DNA of 64,000 nt from Ligula intestinalis (lineage: Eukaryota > Platyhelminthes > Cestoda > Diphyllobothriidea > Diphyllobothriidae), in NCBI GenBank assembly GCA_036362985.1, contig JAYGXS010000004.1, positions 41,963,787 to 42,027,786 of the forward strand. Reading direction: 5' to 3'. Position 1 is the stretch's first letter. Each line of letters opens with the position of its first letter. Below, piece by piece: positions 45,806-58,793 of this stretch. Under the pieces are notes generated by a model. The model was given only the letters and a program-made list of their open reading frames with translations, was not told the DNA's origin and did not search any database. The position numbers and the translations under genes are program-made.

Positions 45806-46262
45806 TGTTTTATTTACCTGACGTTTATAATTTTGTCGAGAATCGTTAATCAAAAGTTATGGTAGGATAGTCTGAGCAATGCGCAGATAGGGTTGACACA
45901 TGCACAGACTGCGCTTTAGTTATAGTTCTTAGCAATTATCCACGTGCGTACTATAACGTTAAGCTCCCGTAGCCACCGCTTTGGGTGATGGCTTGGCACT
46001 GAGCGTTCGACTCATTAATTGCCATGATTTCCTTGTCCATGTCAAAATGCGGGCTAAGTAATTTCGCGACTTGTCAAGCTATCACCGTACTCACCAAGCA
46101 GCCAATAATTATAGTACGCACGCATATGACCGCTACGAGCTATTTATACCGTGTAATCTGCGCAAGGTTCACCCCTAGCTGCGCATAACTCAGATCATCC
46201 TACCATAACCTATGATTAAGGATTCTCGACAGATTCGAAACACCTCAGTAAAATAAAACTTT
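45806..46262. mobile_element. MITE-like element with ~150-bp inverted ends
   Basis: Ends pair as inverted repeats: GTTTTATTTACCTGACG at the left edge with its imperfect complement at the right edge, TCGAGAATCGTTAATC with GATTAAGGATTCTCGA, GGTTATGGTAGGAT-type sequence in both, and GTGCGTACTATAA with TTATAGTACGCAC. The centre (about 45970-46080) is unpaired and non-coding. No clear target-site duplication. Confidence 0.6.
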
Positions 46263-49200
46263 TGTTCCAGCGATTGCATCTGCTTCTTCTAAACTTCTTC
46301 CTCGAAGTCAAAAATCTACTACTGTTTTTGATTTACTAGTCTGTGAAATACAGACAACAGGGCGTAAGCCAACTAATTTAAGGAAGTTCATCCACATTCA
46401 CAGTTCCAAAAGGATAGTGTAAGTTAGAATTCTGCTTAACGTTTTACACATTTGAGCGTGTGCTACAATTTTAAACATTTTATATTTAAACAAATTTATC
46501 ATCTATAATGTTAAGGCTAGTTATTAAATTTTGCTTATGCCAGAAAGTGATAAGAGAATGTTTTGACATAAACGAAGCTTATTGTCGCATAAAATGTATC
46601 TTAGTCTTATCCCAGCTGAACATGGCGATGAAATCTTCCACATCCTTATAGGCCTAAGGGTTAATCATAATCGCTTCGTCGTTTTTAAACCGGCCATACA
46701 ATCAACACACGCTTTCCTACCGTTCTGATGCCCCTATTTAATGCACGTTACTGAAGGAACAATCTTATTATTAATATACAATGTGCATTGGGTTACCTGC
46801 TTAATAATTTGCACGCACAGGGTTCATTGCACAGTTTTCCGGCAATTTGTTGCATGCCGCAATGATCATCTGTAGCGGTATATGCAGATAATAAGTCACG
46901 TTCAACTGCAATTGCCATTTCTGGCTTACTGACCTTCGTCATTCAGTCATAGAATACAAAAGTCACTATAATTTCTGTTTAAAATCTCAGCTCTTGTGTA
47001 TGTTAAATTTAAATACGTTCAAGCGTAGGTTAACCAATTGTCTGCTAAGCATTCGGTTCCGATTTAAAAAAAAAAAACATCTTGGAACTGAATTGCCCAA
47101 ACGTAGCGGGTTTAGAGCAGTATGCTGGATGAAATTAACATTGATTCGGGCAAACTTTTGTGTTTATCAAAATGCACAGTGATGGTATAAAAAATGCAAG
47201 TCAAACATTATACTGACTAGAAGGCAGGACAGGTGTTTTAACAAATAAGTGGGCTTTACGTCGGTTAAATGACATCATTGCCCCGTTAGCATCCAGGGTT
47301 CTGAAAGAAACCCCCAAAAGCCGTTTGAAAAAATAAAAACATAGGCAGAAAATAAAATGAAGAGATAGATGGCGATTCGCTCCTCATTCACCACAATAAG
47401 ACAACCACAAGAGGTGTTTCATCGTTTTGACTCACCTTCTTCATATGCTGACGGTTGCTTTTGTATATACAAATTACGATAGAAGTCACACATGAAGTTT
47501 TGTTGCATTTTCTACAAGAAGGTCAAATTCAGCCACGGCAAAGCACCCCCTTTTCCACAAATATTTCATGTAAGTGTTTATATATGTATTTATATATATA
47601 TATATATCAATATATAGTTTGTATGGACAATGAAGTAAAAGCTATCGGAAAAATGAAGTTATCCTTATAAAAACTTGTAGCCAGTATCGCACTAAGGAGA
47701 TACTAAAGAGCATTAAATTCGTATAATATTTCTTAAGAGATGCAGAATCACTTGAGTTCTGCATGACCGAGCATGAACAAGCAGTTTTTGTTGAAAAGGC
47801 AGTGCAGTGAAGCGTGAATGCATGCATAAGTGGTGTGGGCCTGCAGATCACATGCATGGTAGTTAATGCTCTTGGTGTGAGAACATCACACACTTCGATG
47901 ATATTTCAGGCTTTTTGCGTGTTAGTCATCGCCAACATTTTTTATCCGTGACTCCTGAAAGGGCTGTCGTAATAGACAGTGTGCACAATTACAAATGACC
48001 GTTAATCACGTCAGCAGATATTAGTTCAAGCTCATTTGTGTGGTTCTCAATCTGCAGGGCGGACGCACGCCCAAATTCCATTTGCATAGAGAATGCTCTT
48101 GGATGACAAGCATTCATTTAGGAGTAGTCCTGCACGTAGTGAGCATGTAAGTTTGTAGGAAAAGGAGAAGCTAAACCTCAGCACTTCAAAAATTTCCTAC
48201 ACAGCAAAATTTGTGCACCGTTGTTCCTTTATTTAGGGTTGTTTCCAGCGTCTGAGATAACTTTTTTAAATAATGGCGGCATACATAAGTATATAAGTAC
48301 AAAAAACATTTTGTGAGGTGTCTTCTCTGTTCATTTTATCATCTCGGAATGCAGTCATCCTCAGTTATTTATATTTTTTGTGTTCTGCTAATGGGACAAA
48401 CGTACACAAATACATGTAGAAACCATTAAGCAGCTTTATTCTGTTTACTGTCACCGTCATTAATTTTTTGCGCTTCAGAACCACCCTGCTTAATCATTCA
48501 GGAACAAAATTGCTCGGAAATAGGGATTCTAAGAAATGACGTCAATTATCGTCATTTTGGGTTCAAAACAAAAAGAAGCGACTAAGAAGCTGCTGTGTGC
48601 AAGTATTATGTAGCAGTCTAATCAAGGACGTGGTTTTATCAACAATATCACCAATTCAGTCTCCAAAATAAACAGTTGAGCTGATATTTTCGATGAAACT
48701 AAAGCCCCTACTCCGTCCTATCAACTAAACTGCATGCCAAGAAGAGTTTGAGTCTTTTTCAAAAAACGTATAACAGCCGTTTAGTTATGCATAACACTCA
48801 AAGGATAAAAAATATAGCTTCAATTTTGCCGCACCCAAACACTCTTTACTGAGAAACACATCTGCATATCTCAAAAGCGCTGTGCCTTAAGACATGCTTG
48901 TAGACATCAACGGCTGCGCTTTTGTTGAATATTTTAATGGAAAACAATACAATATTTATTTTTATGGACGAATGAAAGAGGTTGCCAGTTTCAAAGACTG
49001 ATAAGAATGTATATATGGCACCAAATAAACAGGTAAGTTGGTAAACGTCATACGCGTAGTACAGCTAATGAAGCCAGCAAACCTTAAAACACTACAAGAA
49101 TATATGTGGCATCTATTGGCATACGTCAAAGATATCAATTGGCTGACACTCAGGAGTTTCGAGGTATATAAATACAGGATGTTCTTCGCAAATATAAACA

Positions 49201-49549
49201 CTTTTAAATTGTTAATGTGGTGTTGATTATAACTTGATTATTTAAAAAATTTAAAATATTTACAAACTTTAATTATCCTGTTTTACCACCGCATTTCAAA
49301 AACATTTAAAATAATTGTAAAGAACCAATAATTGATCTCTCTGTTTTAACTTCGCGCACTCAATACGTAAACGCATTAATAACAGCCAAAATAAAGTTTG
49401 CGGGAAAAAAAATATTCTGAAAAGTGCTACTGTTGGTGTGAAATGCAGTTAAAGTGCAAATACTGTTTATTAGAGAACATTAAAAAGGAACTCTTAGGCG
49501 AGGTAACATAATTTGAATACGAAATAAGTTTGACGCTGATTGAACGGTG
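46263..49549. other. Intergenic, nothing recognised
   Basis: Only short frames. A (TA)n-rich patch lies at about 47588-47616. Confidence 0.4.
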
Positions 49550-50490
49550 CAGAACATTCACGTTAACCAACTAGCCCAACACCGGAAAAAAGATTCCCGT
49601 ACGCCTTTCGACGAAGTCCGACAAACTATTTATGACAAGCTTGTTCGGTAGTTGGGATTTTAAAATCAATTATTCATCATCTTATCCAAGGTTGTCATTA
49701 AATAATTTATATTCCAAGATAAATTCCTGCTCTTAACGATGATGAACTAGGCCAAAGTGTACAATATTACGAGTTAAATTTAGAAAAATCTGTAGGAAAT
49801 CCAGTTTTTTCAATTATTGGAACGCTGAGACCACTACACAAGACAGTAAAAAGGCCACTACAACGTACGTATTGGGGATTTGAGAACCCACATGTTATTG
49901 TTGATCGTCCTGTCAATCTAGCTGGAATTGCACTGCAGTGCTGTTTATATTTAAGAAGACTAATTAAACCATTCCTTTAACTGCTCCAATTTATTCGAAC
50001 GTGCTGCGACAGACTGTTTTGCCAATCCTTGTAGAAGACTTTGAAGGAAAATTTTCTTCAGCAACATGGGCAAACCCGACATAGCCATCAAAATTTTAGC
50101 CCCTTACGTCATGAGATATTTGCAAACAGTTTTATTGGACAAAAGGGTTTTTTATTTTATCCTCCGCGTTTTACTGGACCTCCGACCACAATATTTGTTA
50201 TGTATATGTAAAAAACAATGTCTTCTTTGGGAAAACTGAAATAGTCCGTGAGTTGTGTGAAGTCACTAAACTTAGTACCAAGTGAATTGTTGCATGGTGT
50301 TTGCAATTCCAGTGCTTCGCGTTTTCAGCTGTCTCAGGAACAAATGCACGTTAATTTAAGAACATGCATTGACAAAACTGTAAAATGATAATTGTTAATA
50401 TTAATTAATTTTTAAAATAATAAAATTTCAATAAAAACCAAGTTTAAACCTATTTAAAATAGGCATGCATTTTTTGAGACACCCTGTATA
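49550..50490 (+). pseudogene. Mariner-like transposon remnant with 3' terminal repeat
   Basis: Pieces of a Tc1/mariner-type transposase in plus frames: IPALNDDELGQSVQYYELN near 49725 (the stretch before the catalytic domain), then RPLQRTYWGFENPHVIVDRP near 49850, matching the 'RYW...NPH...RP' region of mariner transposases, then a decayed GIIGP-like stretch with a stop, and a tail QEQMHVNLRTCIDKTVK ending in TGA near 50386. TTTTTGAGACACCCTGTATA at 50471-50490 has the typical outer end of mariner terminal repeats and abuts a TA. The left terminal repeat was not found. Stops and frameshifts make it inactive. Confidence 0.6.
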
Positions 50491-52242
50491 TGACTCCTAA
50501 TAACCGCCACATCGCACAAACACTTGGCCATCCAAATATGCATAGAGCTGTTGCGCTGCGGAAGATCCTTGTATGACTTATTTTATGTCCACCTTATAAC
50601 ATTGCCTCTAAAGCATGTTAACGGGGCCTCGCAATATAGCGTAAAAAAACTGACAGGCTAATAACGAGTCTCCTCAGGAATCAGAGGTAAACTAACTTAA
50701 CGGCAATATTGAATCAAAAACCAAATACCCTGTTGGCTGATTTCCAATGTACTACTAAATGTATGCCTCCATGTCTAGACTTGGCTAGTTGAAAACCCGG
50801 CAAAACCAGCCTGATGAAGACCAACAACTGGTAGGCTGACATCGTTCTTAACCATTTAAACGGTCATGCTACGGCCTGCTTTAGAAAGTTCATCCAAAAC
50901 ATTAAACAGCGAGTCATTTTTCACTGCACACTGTTATTTAAAATGAATTCGCTTAATTGCAACAGCTATTCTGATTCAACCAATTTCCGGTAATTTTAGT
51001 AAAAACAACTGTCAGCCACCTAGGAACACCAAAAAAGGTTAAAATATTAGTAGAGCATCTGTGTTTGCAGTAAAGGAAAGTACCGAAACAATTGCGAGAC
51101 AATAAACGCAGGCTTAGCTTACCAACCAGCGTTTATCCTAACCAAACCACTATCAGAAAGTAAAGATAACATACGCAAAGATTATTAAAACATTGCATAA
51201 CAGTATATGTGCCAACAGTTCTTGCATTTACGTAGAACATGCAAAAAGGCGTCATTAAAACTGCATAAAAAGAACTTACTATCTGACGAGGTGATCTATT
51301 TTCTCATGTTTGAGTACGTCATTGATTATGATCAGCACTTCAGATAGGAAGGCACTTACACGGTAAACTGGAATAATTCGAAAAAAGCGTAAACAGCCCT
51401 CCAAAACTTGGCACCTACTGTCAGATTATGCTGGGCGCACACGAAAAGGGTCTGCAAGGACGGCTACCTGACTTAACCCTCCGTTTTATAAAAGCGGCTT
51501 GTCGGTTTACGAAAAAGTACGTTTGCATTGTCTGTGCATTCTTCCAGCACGTGAATAACATTGAAATGTTTATTTTTCTGGCATCTATCGTAACATAATT
51601 CTCGTTTCTACCATGGGCAACAGTCTGCAGTTTAAACTATGTAAGTAAACGGCTTTATTGCGACAATCCCAACTAGCACTTCTCATTTCGTCTGACGAAG
51701 GATTTGTGTAATAAGGTTCACATTATCAGAAAAATTCCTTTATTTTTACAGGCAGATAGTGATGCCGGCAAATAAAAAACAGATTGGAAGGGCCAATATT
51801 GGCTCATTATCACCGTCAGCCAGTCACTCCCCGCTGCAAATAGTGCACCGCCCAAGCTAGAACCCGTAGTTTTTAATCACAATCTCGTTCCCTTATCCTT
51901 GTCGTACAAGCTCGTTATTATGCCGGTTAAGGGTGAGGGATATTTACACTCCTTGATGCAGGTTCAACGACGCCAAACTAACTTTTTTTCCCGCAGTGCC
52001 TGAGGTCTCATTTCTCGGAAGCTCCCAGCAGCCTTAGCAGCTACTAGGCAAATGGTATTGTCTGCGTATCTGCCTTTAATGCTATTCCGTATAATTTATG
52101 TCAGAGCCCAAAAAATTAGTCATGAAGAAAAGCGGTAAGTGAGTTTCTTAAGCTGGCGGTATTTGTTTATCAACGGGTATTTCCTCATTCTACATCATTT
52201 CAGACTCCAAACTATCTTAGTTTCTTAATAAATATATATATA
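50491..52242. other. Intergenic, nothing firmly recognised
   Basis: CCTGATGAAGACCA at about 50809 recalls a hammerhead core but lacks the GAAA element. No gene seen. Confidence 0.4.
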
Positions 52243-52276
52243 GCTAGTATCGATGCCGAAGTATGGTATAACATCA

Positions 52277-52283
<7 letters not shown>
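52243..52283 (+). repeat. Fragment of the 353-bp hammerhead unit
   Basis: AGCTAGTATCGATGCCGAAG followed by TATGGTATAACAT matches the unit segment just after the hammerhead (AGCTAGTATCTATGCGGAAG...CGGTATAA) in the arrays at 5.5, 7.1 and 12.9 kb. The hammerhead part is absent; the fragment begins at a TA-rich run. Confidence 0.5.

Positions 52284-52323
<40 letters not shown>
52279..52323. repeat. (TA)n microsatellite
   Basis: About 44 bp of pure TA dinucleotide repeat between the unit fragment and the assembly gap. Confidence 0.95.
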
Positions 52324-52325
<2 letters not shown>

Positions 52326-52428
52326 AGAAGGTAAGGTGATCATGGGAACCAAAGATTTTATCGTTTTGAAGTCTCGGAATCATACAAGCCACCATTGTCA
52401 AAGGTAACAGTCACACGAATTGTCACAG

Positions 52429-52828
52429 NNNNNNNNNNNNNNNNNNNNNNNNNNNNNNNNNNNNNNNNNNNNNNNNNNNNNNNNNNNNNNNNNNNNNNNN
52501 NNNNNNNNNNNNNNNNNNNNNNNNNNNNNNNNNNNNNNNNNNNNNNNNNNNNNNNNNNNNNNNNNNNNNNNNNNNNNNNNNNNNNNNNNNNNNNNNNNNN
52601 NNNNNNNNNNNNNNNNNNNNNNNNNNNNNNNNNNNNNNNNNNNNNNNNNNNNNNNNNNNNNNNNNNNNNNNNNNNNNNNNNNNNNNNNNNNNNNNNNNNN
52701 NNNNNNNNNNNNNNNNNNNNNNNNNNNNNNNNNNNNNNNNNNNNNNNNNNNNNNNNNNNNNNNNNNNNNNNNNNNNNNNNNNNNNNNNNNNNNNNNNNNN
52801 NNNNNNNNNNNNNNNNNNNNNNNNNNNN
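52429..52828. other. Assembly gap (400 N)
   Basis: Exactly 400 consecutive N. The true content and length are unknown. Confidence 0.99.
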
Positions 52829-54698
52829 TTTCAAGACCTATCGTTACTGTTTTATTAAGACTTAATTTTATGCGTCTGTAACATTGTGTTCTGTTTTCAG
52901 GCCAATTGCGCAGTCCAATGGCATTATTGCCATTTTTTCTTCTAAACGGCTTCTAGGTGATTTGCAAAAAGAACTAAAGATACACTTAGTCTTTTTTTAT
53001 GGACATGTACTTAATTGCAGCATTGTCGTCTACTACTTTATTCAAGTTAGTAACGAAAAGAAGTTCACACTGTGCGTTTCACGTGATGCAATTCTAAAGT
53101 AACCTTAACTGCTGATCGGGTATGCTAACAGCTTTTTGCAGAAAGGGTATCATTCTTTGAAAACTACAAAAGCCGTTATGGCAATGGCGCATGACGGAGC
53201 AAAAGGTTCGCATACCCCTTACAGGACAGTCCAATTTAGGCGAATTTTGACCACGCGAAAAAAGAGCAACACATTACTAGGAATCAAACATTAATTATTT
53301 ATTTGCATAGGCATGAGAAGAGCGGGATAAACGTCTTACTGTATACTCTCACGAAGAGCGTCGCAGAGCGAAGCACCTTCGAGCTCGGAGCATCGCATGC
53401 ACAATTGTTGAATCACTATTTATTTTTGAAAATTCTGCACCAACTTGTATTTTCTCAGAAAAGGAGCGAAATTCAATGGCGGTAAATGATTCAGGTCGAA
53501 GCAATCACATTCAAAAAAATGCTTCTTAAGTTTGCTTAGTTTAACTCACAAAGGTGCCCAAAAGCTAAGAAAAATCCCAAAATATTTATTTGGTCACCAA
53601 GAAAAGATTCACTTAAAATGAAAGTGATTGATCTCCTACTAATTTATTGGAATTGCAAAATTAGTTCTGTGGCTGAGAATTGAGCAACGAAAAATGTAAA
53701 AGGCGGAATTGTTTAGGATATGCTTACATCCCGGTCTATTTTATCACGTCTGTTTGTTCCTTTGTGGAGCATGTTTTTCCGGAACACAATGTTAGCAACA
53801 ACGGCGATTGGCAATATCTACTCAAGACGAGTGAAAAGACACAGCAAAGTATTTTGCAAAATAAAAAAAGACATTGGGGATCGTGTACCCTTAAATTGAA
53901 CGCCTAGGTGCTTTCTGTGGCAGTTTCGTGGTATATCGTCATTAGTTTAATCAATGATTTTAACATGGCTGCCTGAAGCATGCAATACAATTTTGAGAAC
54001 CTCAAACTAGACCAATAATTTATTCAAATCTGAAAATTTTCTATCTTTAAACGAGCATTGATCCAAAAGCACGAGAAAAGAAACAGTCGTATACTACATA
54101 TAAATTATATACTAGTGGCTACGACTAATCCCCAACTTAGGCATGGGTGTACGCTATACCTTCAAGTAAGGATATTGTTGTGAACAGGCGGAAGGTATAT
54201 CAATGCTTCGTCTTGCGCAATGCCATCTGTATTCGAACACGTAAATGTCCATTTTTGATGTACACAAACAGCAAAGTATTGAATATGAACGAATATATTT
54301 ATTTCATTTCCAATATTAGGAAATGAATAAACTAAATGCAAATATTGAAAAGGTACTTAAACATCTTACACAGAAGGCGCAAATATCAAAAAAATATTGC
54401 CAAGTCCCTGAGACAGACCGAACCAATCATAGCTAAAATATACGCACTACCTAAAATGTAGAAGCCGGGCGCACCGCTAAGACCGATAGTGTCATTAATC
54501 GGCGCACCTAATTGCAAAATCACAAAGTTGTTATTTCTTAATCTCCACTAATTGACAAAACATTATGAAATATCAATCAACAATTCTACGGAGTTATTTA
54601 ATGTATTACAAGGACTTTAAATAGCAGCAGACAAAGCAATGGTATTATTTGATGTTGTGTTTATTTTTGGCATCAATGCTATTTGATTAAAGAAGGCA
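52829..54698. other. Intergenic, nothing recognised
   Basis: Short frames only, no domain or repeat supported. Confidence 0.4.
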
Positions 54699-55290
54699 AT
54701 GCACAGAAGAATAACTTCATTCCTACGAACTGTGCTAACCCGTATCTGCCTTCTTATGTTTGGAAACGAATTTCTCGTTCACTTGACAATACTTTATGCA
54801 GATAAAAAGAGCGTTGAAGGGGTCAGCCATTTTAGTTCTGTTGGTCGAAATAACAAGCTAAAATTAGAAACTATGTCCCTACCACTAGTAACATCTAAGT
54901 TGTGTTTACGCTACATCGATGACCTATTTGCCATTTTTAAAAGAGACCAATGGAAAGCACTACACAGAAACATCAATTTAATGGTGTTTGGAGTACAATT
55001 TACGGTACAACAGGAAGATACCAGTAAACTCACTTTTCTCACCGTTCACGTAAAGCCTTATACTCACGGAACGTTTCAAACATCAATTTATCGCAAAATA
55101 GACTTATTCTGATATGTTCTATCATTACAAGAGCAACAACCCTATTTCTCCGAAACAGAGTAATGTTATCACCTTAATAAATTTTTCAAAAACGCATTGT
55201 TTTCGCCCCAAACTCAAACAAGCCAAACTTACCTACCTGTTCCAATTGTTTTTAAAAGTGGTTGCTTGAGTCAGTTCGTGGGTCAATGCG
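54699..55290 (+). pseudogene. Penelope-like element PLE-3, reverse transcriptase remnant
   Basis: The RT active-site motif YIDD is at 54912-54923 (within LRYIDDLFAIFKRDQW), followed in frame by the thumb region (LTFLTVHVKPYTHGTFQTSI, then YRK). A +1-type frameshift near 55100 leads into YSDMFYHYKSNNPISPKQSN, and then THCFRPKLKQAKLTYLFQLF, which continues the PLE RT thumb. The 5' RT motifs are mostly unreadable. The HY.SN.P..PK pattern differs from PLE-1 and PLE-2, indicating a separate PLE lineage. Frameshifted and inactive. Confidence 0.7.
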
Positions 55291-55489
55291 TAAAACGATA
55301 AGAGTTGAGACAAAAAGAGAAGGAATTTAATTGTTCTTTTCACTTTCCTAACCCATGAAGTTGACAAACACTTCCATATATTAAAAACGTGTCTTAACTC
55401 GTTGAAAAACACCTGAGAAAGAAATAGGACAAAGTAACGCACAATCCAACGACCTACCTTCGAAATCAGCCTCTACACCCTAAGGATAG

Positions 55490-55800
55490 GGTTGGCTATT
55501 TGAATGGAAAAAAAGTTTCTTATACAATTCCTTGTGGCAAATAGGAATGTACGCCTCTACAAGCACACGTTAACAGCAATTAGCGGTTCAGAGGCAATAA
55601 CGGCTGTCCGAAGTCGCCATGCATTCGCTTGAAAGTGAGTTCAACTTTGCATGAAATAAAACACACGTGGTACGGTCCTGCCCATATAAGAAAGGCCGAT
55701 AATTTTCGAAGTTCATTAATTCTGACGAATAATGCCTCAACAGGCACGTTCATTTGAATTCAATGTATTTCAATCTAAAAAAGCTGCAAAAAGTGCAAGC
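55490..55800 (+). pseudogene. PLE-3 GIY-YIG endonuclease and tail remnant
   Basis: Eroded frames after PLE-3 RT: VSYTIPCG (start of a GIY-YIG-type domain), then in another frame TLTAISGSEAITAVRSRHAF, then AHIRKADNFRSSLILTNNAS. These line up with the 'H-x-LA...S-A-V..HA' and 'A..R..REFLEAW..N.N' parts of GIY-YIG PLE proteins. Several stops interrupt it. Order and strand match the RT remnant just upstream. Confidence 0.45.
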
Positions 55801-55895
55801 CAACAAAACATTCTATTGACCATGATTAAGGCAGCATTATCGATCATAAGTGCACGTTTAAAAATGCACGCTTTTTTCATACATTCCTCTGACGT

Positions 55896-55930
55896 CTGAA
55901 GACGACCTGGTGTTCCACCGCCTAAAATAT
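55896..55930 (+). ncRNA. Decayed hammerhead-like motif, type B, copy 3
   Basis: CTGAAGA at 55896-55902 (CUGANGA, N=A), CGACCTGGTGTTCCACCG with GG/CC pairing, then CTAAAA where CGAAA is expected. It lies about 100 bp beyond the PLE-3 endonuclease remnant on the same strand, as expected for a 3' terminal repeat. Confidence 0.38.
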
Positions 55931-58182
55931 CCAAAAAGTATGTTTATGTTTCCCAAAGAAACTTCTCCATCAAAATCTTATTTTAAAGACATATAAGTAG
56001 AACGCTGTATTGTGTGACATTTTCAGGAAACCCATTTTTTTGTAAATTGAACCCTTCAACAATTGATTTGACTTAAACCAACTATATAAGCTGGCTACAT
56101 TATTGTTAGCCTAAATTATATTGTTTGATTTTGAGTTTAACACTTTATGGTTTTTCTTTAGAAAAAGGATTGTTTCTGTGCATTGTGTTTGGTGTTGTGT
56201 TATTTTTAGTTTAAGAAATGAGTAAAGTTATGCAAAACATCCCCACGAATAAAACTCGAGTATGCCCGTTGAACAGTAGACAATATTCTCTACGATAACC
56301 TGAAATTCAAAACATTCTGCATTATATTATTGGTGCCCTAGAACGATGTCTGATGCTGCTTCATTTGAACTGCACAGCATTATTTCGGACCTCGAAACCC
56401 GAATGCAAATATAAGTCATTTCAAAACATTTCCGAGAACGAGAAATACTTCAAGTTATAAGATAACTTTTCTTTTTCTGGTTTCTTGATAAAAAAACAAA
56501 TATGTACCAATAAGTTATACCGTTTTTAGATATTTTGAATTACGACAGCAATAAAAAGGCACTTATTTTTGATAATCTTCAAAATTTGCGTACGAAATAT
56601 TTACTAAGTGATCTGTGGTACTTAGAAAAGCAGGTTAAAGCCATTTAAGGCGAAGAAAATGTGCGCGCAGTATTGATCTCATGTACACTTTGGCACTATC
56701 TTATAGGCCTTAGACATAGATTTCAAAATGTTTTCAAGGTTTCTGGCTAAATGGAGGTCACGTGGGCGTTTAACATTGCTGTTTTTGTAAAAGTATGATA
56801 ATTCCGCGGATATAGATCTATATTTTTAGCTATTTATGAAAATACGGTGAGTTCCATCTGTTCTACAAATGTAATAAAAAGCTATTTCTTTCGATGGTAT
56901 AGCCGTGAAATTTTTATTACGGTATTTTTCTTTATTCAAATGTGAAATGTGCCAGTATAGTTGTTTTCAAGGTTGTTTTTTAACCAGGCGCAATATAACA
57001 CGATAGCTGTTGACTGTTTGTGACATTAAGATCCTCGGTGAGGATATACCAGCCGAGAACATTCATCTGTTTTAATAAGTGACTGAACAAAAAAACAAAA
57101 ATTAATTAAACTTAGGCCATATGTAATGTTGCCAAGAAAAGTTCTTTCCTTAATATGTCAGAAACTAAATGATGACCATTCTTTTATCTCTTAAATTACC
57201 ACACCTATTGTTCTAAATCCATTTAAATAATATTGCACTCATAAAAGCATGGAATGGCATTGCCAAAGCGCTATTTCTGTCAAACATTTCTTAATAAAAA
57301 CGCTTATACATGTCGGCTTATCACGGTAGCGTAATTCATAGAAAAATGAAGTCACTTCTTAATAAAACGAAGAGTGGTTGTCTCAAAGTTGAACTAAAGC
57401 AATACATTACTTATTTATTTGTATATGGGGCTGTCAATTTCGAATGTATAATACATCACTTTCCGCACGGGAATTTGTTCAGGCGTTGACGGTCTAGACA
57501 CTTTCGTTAATTACTTTGGTCTTTCGGGCAAGACTGAAGGCGATTTAGACTTTTATAAGCCAGGCACAATCATTAACAATTTTTCAAAGGCCAACGTGAT
57601 TGCATTGAGTAAATGTTGACAAACTAGATAATTAAGTTGGGTCCACAATTGTGTCATGAGAATAAATGTGAGCATTTTTCCATTATAACCTTACAGAATT
57701 TACAATATTTTCTATAATTTATTTTGCAAAAGCATTATTTGAATATATTTTGGCAAATAAATATGGTGATAGAACTTAAACAAAGACATAAGTGAAGTTT
57801 TATATAACAACTTCAAAATTACCAAATACTAATTGAAACAAGCATGCATTTGATAGCCGACACCTGAACATCTTAACTGTTTTGTGTGTCAGGTTATATT
57901 TGTGACCACGGCCCTTTGAGCACTTAATGTAATTACTTCTGCTGAAGAATTCAAGGGTTGTATAAAAAAATGGAAACTTTACACAACAATACTATATTAT
58001 CCAGGTGCAGCGCCAGCTAAGTTTTACTGAGTTATAAGGTCAAATTTAAGAAGAAAATACTTCTTATCTAATTGTGCTGTGTCAATTTGCAAACCAGCGC
58101 AACAGCTTTTTGCCCTAGTATTCTTCCTAAAACCGCAACGGGTTCAGTCCTGCTGGAGACAGACATGTCGACCTGATGATTT
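55931..58182. other. AT-rich intergenic stretch
   Basis: No gene or repeat recognised up to the LTR element. Confidence 0.4.
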
Positions 58183-58590
58183 TGTTGCAGGTTGTGATGT
58201 CGACAAACAGAAGGTTCCCCTAAATCACAAGTCAAGCAAGACAGCGTAGGAGGTTAGAAACTTTACTGCCAAAAAATCGAGAGTACACAAGCGGCGTTTT
58301 GCGCGCCGAATCGGTAAGCCAAGTTGTGTGTTCGGTACAGTGGACCCGAGACAGCTGCACGATGCACTCTGGCAGGTGGAGATACGCGCATCTATTGGCT
58401 GAGGCACTGAGCCGCACTGAGCGCACTGAGCCGCGACAATCGGGGGAGCAGAGGCGAAGAAGGACATCACGGGGCCTGTCGTAGCCGTTGGCAGACACAG
58501 TGCGTAGGCGTTGAGCCGGCACGCGTACACAGCGACCTTGCGCGGCTTTGGCAACGAAGTCAGCGTGAGTCAGCGAGGCAGGCTCCAACA
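58183..58590 (-). repeat. 3' LTR of the CsRn1-like element
   Basis: 408 bp; begins TGTTGGAGCC and ends in CA when read in element direction. A CCAAT box (plus-strand ATTGG within TCTATTGGCTGAGGC) lies near 58393-58407. The upstream flank in element direction (58600-58591) is GCAGGGGTTAC-like, a weak polypurine tract. Confidence 0.85.
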
Positions 58591-58793
58591 GTAACCCCTG
58601 CAAGACCGAAAGTGGCGGAAACGACGCCGAAGGCAGGATTGGTGTCTAAAACATATGTGTGACAGAATGGTCAGGGAAATAAACATGTCGTCCACTCCAG
58701 GTGATATATACATGGTATGTGGAAGAGGAGTTGATGGGAGTAGTGGCAGAAATGTCAGGGTTGGAGGCAGTAGCACAATTGTTAAAGTTGGAG

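Noticed and set aside
50809..50845. CCTGATGAAGACCAACAACT followed by GGT as a further hammerhead
   Set aside because: A stem (ACCA/TGGT) follows CUGAUGA, but no GAAA-like element or cleavage triplet is in place; one weak motif is expected by chance in 64 kb.
52358..52881. Frames of over 150 codons across the gap
   Set aside because: They consist almost wholly of N; the length is an artefact of the assembly gap.
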